Shown piece by piece: positions 55,944 to 64,000 of a stretch of 64,000 nt of DNA (within the stretch, counting starts at the first letter, position 1; each line of letters begins with the position of its first letter). Both the position numbers and the translations under genes were made by a program. Source of the DNA: Urbifossiella sp046350095 (GTDB taxonomy: Bacteria; Planctomycetota; Planctomycetia; Gemmatales; Gemmataceae); the NCBI GenBank assembly GCA_046350095.1, contig JAXMBA010000002.1, positions 496,001 to 560,000 on the forward strand, read 5' to 3'. The notes under the pieces were generated by a model, which saw only the letters and a program-made list of their open reading frames with translations, had not been told where the DNA came from and did not search any database.

Positions 55944-57194
55944 ATGTTCTCCCACCTGAGCCGCCGGGCGTTCTTGAAGGGCGCCGCCGTCACCGGGTCC
56001 GGCCTGATCCTGCCGAACTGGGGCGCGCTGGCCTACGCCCGCAGTGCCGCCGACGCCGCGGCCCGCGCCAAGAAGCGCTGCATCCTCCTGTGGATGAACG
56101 GCGGCGCCAGCCAGATCGACACCTTCGACATGAAGCCCGGCCGCACCACGGCCGGGCCGTTCCGCCCGATTCAGTCGAAGGTCACTGGGTTGCATGTGTG
56201 CGAGTACCTGCCGAAGGTGGCGCAGGTGGCCGACAAGCTCGCGGTCGTGCGCAGCATGCGGACGCAGTCGCCGGACCACCCGGACGGCATCTACCACATG
56301 CACACCTGCTACAAGATGAGCGAGCGGACGCCGCACCCCGAGCTCGGCGCCGTGATCGCCCGCTTCAACGGCGACCCCGCCTCGGACCTGCCGACGTTCG
56401 TCCGCATGGGGTCGTGCGGGAACGGCGGCTCCGGCTACCTCGGGCCGGCGCACGAGCCGTTCTCCGTCAGCGGCAACGGGCGGCTGCCGTCGTTCACGAC
56501 CGCCTACCACCCCGAGCCAGCCGAGCGACGCCGGGCGGAGCTGTTCCGCCAGCTGGACGGCGAGTTCACGTCGGGCCGGCCGGCGGAGCCGTTCGACAGC
56601 CACCGCACCGGCAAGGAGCGGGCGTGGCGGCTCCTGCGGGCGAAGGGCGTGTTCGATACGGCCGCCGAGTGGCCGCGGGCGAAGGAACGGTACGGCGACA
56701 CCGAGTTCGGCCGCGGCTGCCTGATGGCCCGCAAGCTGGTCGAGGCCGGTGTGCCGTTCGTGGAAGTCGGCCAGGAAAACTACGACAGCCACGCCGACAA
56801 CTTCGTCTGCCACAAGGCGAACATGCAGGTGCTCGACCCGGCCTGGAGCGGCCTGCTGCTCGACCTGGAGGAGCGCGGCCAACTCCGCGACACGCTGGTG
56901 ATCTGGATGGGCGAGGTCGGCCGCACGCCGCAGATCAACAACCGCGCCGGCCGCGACCACTTCATCCGCGCGTGGACGGTCGTGCTCGCCGGCGGCGGCA
57001 TCAAGGGCGGCCAGGTCTACGGCCGCACCGACGCCGACGGCAAGGAGGTGACCGACAACCCGGTGAGCGAGGGCGACCTGTTCGCCACGATCTACCACAC
57101 GCTGGGGATCAACCCGCGGGCGAAGCACTTCCACGGCGTGCGGCCGGTGTGGCTGACGCCCGACGGCTCGGCCCCGATCGCGCCGCTCGTCTGA
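55944..57194 (+). CDS. DUF1501 domain protein with Tat signal
   Basis: This encodes 416 residues. The N-terminus SRRAFLKGAAVTGSGLIL is a twin-arginine signal, so the protein is exported folded. The body (CILLWMNGGASQIDTFDMKP, AVVRSMRTQSPDH, GEVGRTPQINNRAGRDH) is the sulfatase/alkaline-phosphatase-like fold of DUF1501. Its reaction is not known. It usually pairs with DUF1549/1553 proteins, as here. The WD40 gene follows after 15 bases, so they are co-transcribed. Its ribosome binding site (GAGAG) sits just after the interrupted A/T-rich repeat. Confidence 0.9.
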   Translation: MFSHLSRRAFLKGAAVTGSGLILPNWGALAYARSAADAAARAKKRCILLWMNGGASQIDTFDMKPGRTTAGPFRPIQSKVTGLHVCEYLPKVAQVADKLAVVRSMRTQSPDHPDGIYHMHTCYKMSERTPHPELGAVIARFNGDPASDLPTFVRMGSCGNGGSGYLGPAHEPFSVSGNGRLPSFTTAYHPEPAERRRAELFRQLDGEFTSGRPAEPFDSHRTGKERAWRLLRAKGVFDTAAEWPRAKERYGDTEFGRGCLMARKLVEAGVPFVEVGQENYDSHADNFVCHKANMQVLDPAWSGLLLDLEERGQLRDTLVIWMGEVGRTPQINNRAGRDHFIRAWTVVLAGGGIKGGQVYGRTDADGKEVTDNPVSEGDLFATIYHTLGINPRAKHFHGVRPVWLTPDGSAPIAPLV

Positions 57195-57209
57195 ACCCCC
57201 CGGTGACTC

Positions 57210-58307
57210 GTGCCCGATCTGACGAAGCCGTCGCTCGCCTGGACGCTGCCGTGGGACGCCGACTGGGTCACCGCGGTGGCCTGGGTCGGCCGCACGCGCC
57301 GACTCGCGGCCGGGAATAACCTCGGCGGCATCCTGTCGTGGGAGCTGCCGGAGCGCCCCGGCGGCGACGCCCCGAAACCCTCGCGCCGCTTCGACGGCCA
57401 CACCAACTGCGTCAGCAAGCTGCTCAGCACGCCCGACGGTACGCTGCTGTCGGCGAGCTACGACCACACCGTCCGCCTGTGGAACCCGGCCGCGGAGCCG
57501 GGCGCCACCGAGACGCTGACGCTGAACGCCCGCGCCATCGCCGACGCGGATCGCCGCAAGAGCAACGGCGCTCGCGTGCCGCCGGCGATTCCCGCGGAGG
57601 TGCGCGTGGTGCGCGACAGCCGCAGCTTCACCGGCCACCGCGAGTGGGTCGTGAACCTGAGCCTCACCCGCGACGCCCGCACGGCCGTATCCGGCGACGA
57701 CGGCGGGCACGTCCTGGTGTGGGACGTGGCGACGGCGACCGTGCGCACGCGCTGGCAGGTGAAGGGTTGGGCCTACGGCGTCGGCGTGTCGCCGGACGGC
57801 CGGCAGGCGTGCGTCGGCGAGCGGCTGCCGCTCGTGTTCGACAGCGGCCGCCACGCCGCGCTGAAGCTGTGGGACGCGACCACCGGCGCCGCCGTCCGCG
57901 ACCTGTCGGCCGACTTCCGCGGGCAGCACTTCAGCGCCGCCGCGTACTCGGCCGACGGCCGCGTGCTGGCGGTCGGCCGCGGCGGCGAGTCGGACGGCAA
58001 CGGCCCGAACGTGTCGCTGCTGGACCCGACCGGCGCGACGAAGCCGCGGCCGCTGACGCCGGGGCACCTCAACGGCGTGACCGACCTGGCGTTCCACCCG
58101 GACGGGAAGCACCTGGCGTCGTGCGGGCGCGACACGGTGGTCCGCGTGTGGGACGTGGAGGCGGGCCGGCTGGTGAGCGAGGTCGGCCGGCCGCGCGGCG
58201 GGCAGTTCAAGGACTGGATTCACGCCGTGTCGTGGTCGGCCGACGGCGCCTGGCTCGCCGCCGCGGACATGGCCGGGGCGGTGCAGGTGTGGCACTTCCC
58301 GGGGTGA
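57210..58307 (+). CDS. WD40 repeat protein
   Basis: This encodes 365 residues from GTG 57210. WD40 blades are seen at GHTNCVSKLLSTPDGTLLSA with HTVRLWNP, GHREWVVNLSLTRDARTAVS with HVLVWDV, and HLNGVTDLAFHPDGKHLAS with TVVRVWDV. No signal peptide is present, so the location is uncertain. It completes the DUF1549-DUF1501-WD40 set, a recurrent planctomycete gene order; a scaffold role is inferred. Confidence 0.88.
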   Translation: MPDLTKPSLAWTLPWDADWVTAVAWVGRTRRLAAGNNLGGILSWELPERPGGDAPKPSRRFDGHTNCVSKLLSTPDGTLLSASYDHTVRLWNPAAEPGATETLTLNARAIADADRRKSNGARVPPAIPAEVRVVRDSRSFTGHREWVVNLSLTRDARTAVSGDDGGHVLVWDVATATVRTRWQVKGWAYGVGVSPDGRQACVGERLPLVFDSGRHAALKLWDATTGAAVRDLSADFRGQHFSAAAYSADGRVLAVGRGGESDGNGPNVSLLDPTGATKPRPLTPGHLNGVTDLAFHPDGKHLASCGRDTVVRVWDVEAGRLVSEVGRPRGGQFKDWIHAVSWSADGAWLAAADMAGAVQVWHFPG

Positions 58308-58313
58308 ACACAC

Positions 58314-58388
58314 GGCGAGCCGACCGCCGTGAGGCGGCGGGTGGCGCGCCGGAACCATCACCCGCCGCCTCACGGCGGTCGGCTCGCC
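58314..58388. repeat. GC-rich REP-like inverted pair
   Basis: Arms 58314-58343 and 58359-58388 pair perfectly over 30 bp with a 15-base loop. Each arm starts GGCGAGCCGA, holds a small stem (CCGCC-GTGA-GGCGG) and ends CGGGTG, like two REP units head to head. It lies 6 bases after the WD40 stop. Confidence 0.85.
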
Positions 58389-58419
58389 AGCCGTTCTCGT
58401 TCACAGCGTAGGTGCCCCC

Positions 58420-60495
58420 ATGCGTCGCACGTCGTTCGTCGTTCTGCTCCTCCTCGCCGCCCCCGCCGCGGCGCAGGACGCGCCGATCCTCCCCGCCGGC
58501 CCCACGCCGCCGAAGCAGCTGCTGCACGAACTCCTCCTCGCCGAGTGCCGCGCGAAGTTCGTCGCCCGCACCGCCGAGGTCGAGGCGCTGAAGACCGTCG
58601 AGGACATCGCCGCGCGACAGGACCGCCTGCGCAAACAGTTCGTCGCCGCGCTCGGCGGCTTCCCCGACAAGACGCCGCTGAACGCCCGCACCGTCGGCAC
58701 CCTGAAGCGCGACGGCTACCGCATCGAGAAGGTCATCTACGAGAGCCGGCCCGAGCACCACGTCACCGCGAACCTGTACCTGCCTGACGGCCCCGGCCCG
58801 TTCCCGGCCGTGCTGATGCCGATCGGCCACAGCCAGACCGGCAAGGCTGCCGACTACGTGCAGCGCGGCTGCGTGTTGCTCGCCCGGAACGGCTTCGCCG
58901 CGCTCGCCTACGACCCCATCGGCCAGGGCGAGCGCGTGCAGTTGCTCGACAAGCTCGGCCAGCCCGCCATCAAGGGCAGCACCAGCGAACACACCATGAC
59001 GATGGTCGGCGCCCTGCCCACCGGCCGCTGCACGGCGAGCTACCGCGTGTGGGACGGCATCCGCTCCATCGACTACCTGTGCGGCCGCCCCGAGGTGGAC
59101 GCGAAGCGGATCGGCTGCACCGGCTGCTCCGGCGGCGGCACGCTCACGTCGTACCTCATGGCGCTGGACGACCGCGTCGCCGCGGCGGCGCCGTCGTGCT
59201 ACCTCACGAGCCTCGACCGGCTGTTCAGCACGATCGGCCCGCAGGACGGCGAGCAGAACATCCCCGGGCAGGTGGCGTTCGGCATGGACCACGCCGACTA
59301 CGTCACGATGCGCGGCCCGAAGCCGACGCTGGTGCTGGCGGCGTCGAAGGACTTCTTCGACATCAAGGGGACGTGGGACGGCTACCGCGAGGCGACCCGG
59401 GTGTACGGGAAGCTCGGCTTCCCGGAGCGGCTGTCGATCGTGGAGACGGACACGCCGCACGGCTACCCGAAGGGCCACCGCGAGGCGGCGGTGCGGTTCT
59501 TCAACCGCTGGTTGCGCGGCGCCCACGCCCCGGTGACGGAGGCGGACTTCAAGCTGGAAGAGGACGCCGACCTGCGCTGCACACGCACCGGGCAGGTGCT
59601 CGAAGACCTGAAGGGCCGCTCGGTGTTCGACCTGAACGCGCTCGCGGCGGACGAGGCGCGGAAGACGCGAAAGGCGCTCGAACCTACGGCCCAGCGGGCG
59701 GCGGTGGCGAAGCAGCGGGGCATCCCCGCGGCACCGCCGAAGACGACGGTGGAGAAGGTCGGCGAGGAGCGGCGCGACGGGTACACGGTGCTGAAGCTGA
59801 TCTACCGCACTGAGGGCGGGTTGCCGCTGCCCGCGGTGGCGTTTGTGCCGGCCGTCGAGAAGCGCGAGGGGCGGCGGGCGGTACTCGTCCACGACGGCGG
59901 GAAGGCGGCCGCGACGGCCGACACCGAGGCGCTGGCGAAGGCCGGGCGGTACGTGCTGGCGCTCGACCTGAGCGGCTTCGGCGAGACCGCCCCCGGCACG
60001 CCCGCGCCCGGCCGGCCGAGCTATTTCGGCGTCGAGGCGCGAGAGACGTTCTTGTCGCTGCACCTGAGCCGCCCGCTGCTCGGCCGGCGGGTGCAAGACT
60101 TGATGGCCGTCGTGAAGCACCTCCGCAACCCGGCCGACAAGGAGGTCGAGCTGATCGGCCACGGCGCCGCGGCCCCGGTGGCGCTGCACGCGGCCGCGCT
60201 GCTGCCCGACGACGTGGCGGCGGCGCAGCTGGTCGGCGGCGTGGTGTCGTGGGACGAGGTGGCGCGGACGGCGGTGAGCGTGAACCAGTTCGCCACCGTG
60301 GTGCCGGGCGCTCTCGCGGTGTACGACCTGCCGGACTTGGCCGCGAGCCTGTCGCCGCGGCCGCTGGTGGTCCGTGCGCCGAAGGACGCCGCCGGGAACC
60401 CGGCGCCGCCGGCGCTGGTCGAGCGGACGTTCGCGCCGGTGCGTGCGGCCTACGCCCGGGACGGCGCCGACGGGCGGTTCACGGTCACGCGGTAA
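58420..60495 (+). CDS. Secreted tandem alpha/beta-hydrolase (acetylxylan-esterase-like), first domain active
   Basis: This encodes 691 residues with a signal peptide (SFVVLLLLAAPAAAQ). The N-terminal hydrolase domain has a full triad: S237 (GCTGCSGGG), D311 (LAASKDFFD) and H347 (TPHGYPKGH). The second domain, from about residue 460, keeps the fold (AVLVHDGGKAA, LALDLSGFGE) but its nucleophile elbow reads GHGAAA, without Ser. It probably removes acyl groups from polysaccharides outside the cytoplasm; the substrate is unknown. It is similar in layout to the next gene's product. A REP-like hairpin stands on each side. Confidence 0.82.
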   Translation: MRRTSFVVLLLLAAPAAAQDAPILPAGPTPPKQLLHELLLAECRAKFVARTAEVEALKTVEDIAARQDRLRKQFVAALGGFPDKTPLNARTVGTLKRDGYRIEKVIYESRPEHHVTANLYLPDGPGPFPAVLMPIGHSQTGKAADYVQRGCVLLARNGFAALAYDPIGQGERVQLLDKLGQPAIKGSTSEHTMTMVGALPTGRCTASYRVWDGIRSIDYLCGRPEVDAKRIGCTGCSGGGTLTSYLMALDDRVAAAAPSCYLTSLDRLFSTIGPQDGEQNIPGQVAFGMDHADYVTMRGPKPTLVLAASKDFFDIKGTWDGYREATRVYGKLGFPERLSIVETDTPHGYPKGHREAAVRFFNRWLRGAHAPVTEADFKLEEDADLRCTRTGQVLEDLKGRSVFDLNALAADEARKTRKALEPTAQRAAVAKQRGIPAAPPKTTVEKVGEERRDGYTVLKLIYRTEGGLPLPAVAFVPAVEKREGRRAVLVHDGGKAAATADTEALAKAGRYVLALDLSGFGETAPGTPAPGRPSYFGVEARETFLSLHLSRPLLGRRVQDLMAVVKHLRNPADKEVELIGHGAAAPVALHAAALLPDDVAAAQLVGGVVSWDEVARTAVSVNQFATVVPGALAVYDLPDLAASLSPRPLVVRAPKDAAGNPAPPALVERTFAPVRAAYARDGADGRFTVTR

Positions 60496-60506
60496 CGAAA
60501 TACCCA

Positions 60507-60611
60507 GGCGAGCCGAGCCCCGTCAGGGGCCGGGTGCGTCCGCACTTCGGCGACCATCAACGTGGTTCGACGTGCGTGACTCACCCGGGGCCTGACGGCC
60601 CTCGGCTCGCC
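60507..60611. repeat. GC-rich REP-like inverted pair, second copy
   Basis: Arms 60507-60536 and 60582-60611 pair at 26 of 30 positions. Both start GGCGAGCCGAG and end CGGGTG on their own strand; the mismatches keep each arm's inner stem (CCCC-GTCA-GGGG versus GGCC-GTCA-GGCC). It lies between the two hydrolase genes. Confidence 0.8.
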
Positions 60612-60629
60612 ACAACCTCCGACTCCCTC

Positions 60630-62912
60630 ATGCGCACCCTCCTCGCCGCCGCCGCGCTGGCCCTCGTCGCCGCCGACCTGCCCGACGTGGACCCGGCCGT
60701 CTTCCCGCCCGACGACCCGCGGGCCAAGGCGCTGCCGAAGATGGTGTGGGCCGACGCCCGCAAGCGCCTCGCCGACGCCGGCGAGCGCGAGGCCAAAGCC
60801 TTCGCCGCCGTGCATACGCGCACCGACTGGGAAGCCTTCCGCAACCCCCGCCTCGCGGCGCTCAAGGAGTCGCTCGGCCACTGGCCCGACCCGCCGGCGC
60901 GCGTCCGAGTCGAGGTGCTAAAGACCTCCCCGGGCGACGGCTTCGTCGTCGACAACCTCGTCTACGAGTCGCGGCCCGGCCTGTGGGTGACGGCCAACCG
61001 CTACCGCCCCGCGGCGCCCGCCGCGAAGATGCCCGGCTTCCTCCTGTCGCACAGCCACCACACCGGCCGCACGCAGGGCGAGCTGCAAGACATGGGCATG
61101 ACGTGGGCCCGCGCCGGCGGCGTCGTGCTCGTCCCCGACCACCTCGGCCACGGCGAGCGGCGCCAGCACCCGTTCCGCACCGAGAAGGATTTTCCGCAGC
61201 AATTCAAGGCGGGCCGCCAGGACTACTACCACCGCTACGTCACGAACCTGCAACTGTCCGCCGTCGGCGACTCGCTCATGGGCTGGATGGTGTGGGACCT
61301 CATGCGCGGCGTCGATGTGCTCCTCCAGCACTCGGGCGCCGACCCGGACCGCATCATCCTCCTCGGCGCCGTCGCCGGCGGCGGCGACCCGGCGGGCGTG
61401 ACCGCGGCGCTTGACTCGCGGGTGAAGTGCGTGGTGCCGTTCAACTTCGGCGGCTGGCAGCCGGAGTCGTCAGTCACGGCGAACCCGGACCGCGAGTTCG
61501 CGTGGTTCGGCGACGGCTACTGGGAGAGTACCCGCGGCCTGCGCAACGGCGCCCGCGACGGCTTCGCCCACTGGGTGATCGTCGGCGGCGTCGCCCCGCG
61601 GCCGGTGATCTACGCCCACGAGTTCGCGTGGAACCCGGCGACCGACCCGGCGTGGCCGCGGCTGCAGAAGGTGTTCGGCTTCTACGGCGCCCCCGACAAG
61701 CTCGGCCTCGCCCACGGCGGCGGCAGTGTAAAGGGTCAACCGCCGGAGAGCACTCACTGCACGCACATCGGTGCCGTCCACCGCAAGATGGTCTACCCGT
61801 ACCTGGCGAAGTGGTTCGGCATGGCCCCGCCCGCGGAGTACAGCAAGCGGCTGCCGTCGGACCAACTCGCCTGTTGGGCCGACACCGCGGACGCGGCGCG
61901 GTTGCACCCGCAGCGACTGGAGCTGGTTCTCCAACACATTCTTGTGGAGCGGATCGCAGCGATTCGAGAGCGGCTGGACGCGGTGCGGCCGACAGAGCGA
62001 CCGGCCGTCCTGCGGAAAGAATGGGCGGCCCGGCTCGGGGACGTGGACCCGCGGCCGACGACGGCCGTGTTCGAGGGGCGGTCCGAACCGATCCCCGGCG
62101 GCACGCTGAATCGCTTCGCGCTGGAGACGGAACCTGGCATCATCGTGCCGCTTATGCTGTTGAAGCCCGCCACGCCGGGTCCGCGGCCGGTGGTGGTGAT
62201 GGTGTCTCAGCCCGGGCGCGCGGGGTTTCTGAAGCAACGCTCCGAAGTCATCGACGTATTCCTCAAGGCGGGCGTCGTGGTCTGCCTCCCGGACGTGCGC
62301 GGCACCGGCGAGTCGCAGTCCGGCACCTCCCCGGAGCGGACCGGCAGCCGCACCTCACTGTCGCAGACGGAGCAAATTCTGGGGCGAACCGTCCTCGGCA
62401 ACCAGCTGCGAGACTTGCGCACGGTCCTGGCTTGGCTCCGCACGCAGCCCGGGTGCGACGGCGGCCGAGTGGTCGTGTGGGGCGAGTCGTTTGCGGAGCC
62501 GTTCGTGAACGTGAGCCCGCGGCGTGTCCCGCTCGACCTCGACCAGCCGCGGCACGCTGAGCCCGGCGCGCCGGCGCTGGCCCTCTTGGCAGGGTTGTTC
62601 GAGCCGACGCTCACCGGCGTCGTAGCCCGACGGGGGTTGCGGGCGACCGCGGAAGTGGTCCCCGGTGGGGATCATCTCGACCTCACGCCGATCATCGGGC
62701 GTGCCCCATGGGACGACCAGCCTTTCGTACTGATCCCCCATGACGCGGTCGTGCCAGGCGGAATCGCGGCCGGCGACCTCGGATTCCTGGTTGACCAACG
62801 GGTCGTCGTGTCCGAACCGGTGAACGGCAAGAACGAGGTGAGCCGCCTTCTCCCGCGGCGGCCAGTCGCGCAGGACGTGGCCGCCGCCCTCGCCCGGCTG
62901 GCGGGGCGATAG
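60630..62912 (+). CDS. Tandem alpha/beta-hydrolase, second domain active
   Basis: This encodes 760 residues with a short signal segment (TLLAAAALALVAADLP). The N-terminal hydrolase domain keeps the fold (KMPGFLLSHSHHTGRTQGE, VLVPDHLGHGE) but has A249 where the nucleophile Ser should be (GAVAGGG). The C-terminal domain has an intact elbow with S620 (WGESFAE) and a possible acid/His pair later (VPGGDHLDL). So catalysis, if any, is in the second half. The layout mirrors the previous gene with the roles of the domains reversed. It is likely an exported esterase of unknown substrate. Confidence 0.75.
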   Translation: MRTLLAAAALALVAADLPDVDPAVFPPDDPRAKALPKMVWADARKRLADAGEREAKAFAAVHTRTDWEAFRNPRLAALKESLGHWPDPPARVRVEVLKTSPGDGFVVDNLVYESRPGLWVTANRYRPAAPAAKMPGFLLSHSHHTGRTQGELQDMGMTWARAGGVVLVPDHLGHGERRQHPFRTEKDFPQQFKAGRQDYYHRYVTNLQLSAVGDSLMGWMVWDLMRGVDVLLQHSGADPDRIILLGAVAGGGDPAGVTAALDSRVKCVVPFNFGGWQPESSVTANPDREFAWFGDGYWESTRGLRNGARDGFAHWVIVGGVAPRPVIYAHEFAWNPATDPAWPRLQKVFGFYGAPDKLGLAHGGGSVKGQPPESTHCTHIGAVHRKMVYPYLAKWFGMAPPAEYSKRLPSDQLACWADTADAARLHPQRLELVLQHILVERIAAIRERLDAVRPTERPAVLRKEWAARLGDVDPRPTTAVFEGRSEPIPGGTLNRFALETEPGIIVPLMLLKPATPGPRPVVVMVSQPGRAGFLKQRSEVIDVFLKAGVVVCLPDVRGTGESQSGTSPERTGSRTSLSQTEQILGRTVLGNQLRDLRTVLAWLRTQPGCDGGRVVVWGESFAEPFVNVSPRRVPLDLDQPRHAEPGAPALALLAGLFEPTLTGVVARRGLRATAEVVPGGDHLDLTPIIGRAPWDDQPFVLIPHDAVVPGGIAAGDLGFLVDQRVVVSEPVNGKNEVSRLLPRRPVAQDVAAALARLAGR

Positions 62913-62945
62913 CAGCCCACGAAACACGTCGCCGGTGGCAGCGGT

Positions 62946-64000
62946 CTACACTTCCCACCCGGCCCGGTACGTCCGCCGCACCAGCGCCTGCGCCTCGGGG
63001 AGGTCGGCGGTCAGCTTCTCCACGTCCCAGGTGATCTTCTTCCCGGCGCCGACGTTGCTCGCCAGCACGCCCGTCAGCACAAACTCGGTGAACGGCCCCG
63101 CGTAGTCGAAGCTGCTCGACGGCGCCGGGCCGCCCTTCAGCGCCGCGATCAGGTCGCCCTTCACCCCGCCGCGGGACCGCGGGATCGACGGCGGCGGCGG
63201 CGTGAAGGCGTCGTGCGCCCGCTTCGGCACGATCCGCGGGTTGTCGCCGTACGTGCCGGTCGCCATGATGCCGCGGGTGCCGATGTAGACGGTGCCGCCG
63301 CCGAACTTCTCCCCGTGCTCCTGCTCCAGATCCCGGATGCGCTGCGGCCAGGTGTTGTCGTAACTGTTGACGGTCACGGCCGGCATCGGGCCGCGGGCGC
63401 CGAACGTCCAGCGGAGGTGGTTCTCCCGCGCGAACCGCTCGGCGCTCCCCGGCTGCTGGCTGACGCACTCGACCGAGAACGTCTTCGCCTCGCCGAGCTT
63501 CAGCGCCCAGAACGTGCCGTCGAGGACGTGGCAGCCCATGTCGCCGAGGGTGCCGGTGCCGAACTCCTTCCACTCGCGCCAGCCGAACTGGTGGAGGCCG
63601 CCGTGGTAGTCGCGGACCCGCGCCGGCCCCAGCCACTCGTCCCAGTGCAGACCCGCCGGCACGGGTTCGCTCTTGGGCCGGCCGCCGGTGCCGCCGAAGT
63701 TGCGCGTCATCAGGCTGTGCGTCTCGGTCACGTCGCCGATCGCGCCGGCCCAGATGTACTCGCACAGCCGGCGGTAGCCGTCGCCGGCGTGGCCCTGGTT
63801 CCCCATCGACGTGTGGACCTTCATCCGCTTCGCCTCGGCGGCGAGGGTGCGGGCCTCGTGGAGCGTGTACGTCAGCGGCTTCTCGCAGAACACGCCCTTG
63901 CCGAGGCGGATGGCGCGGACGGCGGCGGGGGCGTGGTGGTGGTCGGGCGTGGCGATGAACACGGCGTCGAGGTCGCGGGCGTGAGCGTCGTACATGCGGC
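62946..64000 (-). CDS. Gfo/Idh/MocA-family oxidoreductase (5' partial)
   Basis: The frame is open at the window edge; the N-terminal Rossmann glycine loop lies beyond it. Visible are about 350 residues: DAVFIATPDHHHAPAAVRAI, the family's EKPLT motif (GKGVFCEKPLTYTLHEA), then HTSMGNQGHAGDGYRRLCE and GTLGDMGCHVLDGTFWAL. Enzymes of this family use NAD(P) on sugars or inositols. The phrase GNQGHAGDGYRR and the long middle insert match the large planctomycete subgroup, usually Tat-exported, but the signal is out of view. It is convergent with the hydrolase gene. Confidence 0.88.
   Translation of the reverse strand, partial: RMYDAHARDLDAVFIATPDHHHAPAAVRAIRLGKGVFCEKPLTYTLHEARTLAAEAKRMKVHTSMGNQGHAGDGYRRLCEYIWAGAIGDVTETHSLMTRNFGGTGGRPKSEPVPAGLHWDEWLGPARVRDYHGGLHQFGWREWKEFGTGTLGDMGCHVLDGTFWALKLGEAKTFSVECVSQQPGSAERFARENHLRWTFGARGPMPAVTVNSYDNTWPQRIRDLEQEHGEKFGGGTVYIGTRGIMATGTYGDNPRIVPKRAHDAFTPPPPSIPRSRGGVKGDLIAALKGGPAPSSSFDYAGPFTEFVLTGVLASNVGAGKKITWDVEKLTADLPEAQALVRRTYRAGWEV

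Overview
The window is high-GC DNA from a planctomycete, most likely a member of the Gemmataceae. This rests on gene content I can recognise: DUF1559 pseudopilin-like proteins, the DUF1549/DUF1553, DUF1501 and WD40 set, a large PVC-type membrane-bound dehydrogenase with HEAT repeats and a terminal CxxCH haem domain, an ECF sigma factor with a long C-terminal extension, membrane-anchored PknB-like kinases, and secreted FG-GAP proteins with an N-terminal RVELLESRENPA signature. The genus is an inference.

Layout. 1-6.8 kb: the 3' end of a giant secreted adhesin-like protein, the corrinoid adenosyltransferase pduO, and a cobalamin riboswitch driving a DUF1559 gene. 6.9-14.8 kb: a group-2 type sigma-70 factor, a REC-GGDEF diguanylate cyclase, an M24 peptidase with a LURP-one-like protein, then ubiE, hemE, a kelch protein and a secreted protein. 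14.8-24.7 kb: an IS1595-family element, a threonine aldolase, a Ser/Thr kinase with TPRs, the sigma-factor fusion, a 2OG oxygenase and a second FG-GAP protein. 24.7-35.3 kb: speA, the PVC dehydrogenase, a DUF1559-lipoprotein-TPR-TPR operon and a TPM-domain protein. 35.3-45.7 kb: housekeeping genes hslV, hslU, glycyl-tRNA synthetase, an unusually long secA, rplT, rpmI and infC. 45.8-53.3 kb: a membrane-protein gene broken by an IS5-family element, rarA, a second kinase and ubiX. 53.4-64 kb: DUF1549/1553, a second IS1595 copy, DUF1501, WD40, two large alpha/beta-hydrolase proteins and the 3' part of a Gfo/Idh/MocA oxidoreductase.

Much of the novelty lies between genes. Three copies of an A/T-rich long inverted repeat built from GCACAAAAA-type units fill the gap between two co-directional genes. 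Two of the three are interrupted by identical-protein IS1595 elements with target duplications; the intact one is a perfect 36-bp stem between hslV and hslU. GC-rich REP-like hairpins occur elsewhere, and one purine-rich hairpin sits in frame inside a kinase activation segment. Other points are a B12 riboswitch in front of a pseudopilin-like gene, a sigma factor fused to a membrane anchor and a secretin-type domain, a SecA with a roughly 250-residue expansion, a probable AUC start for infC, and a well-signposted 29-residue membrane peptide.

All calls come from reading the sequence and its translations. No database search was run; family names are by motif recognition.
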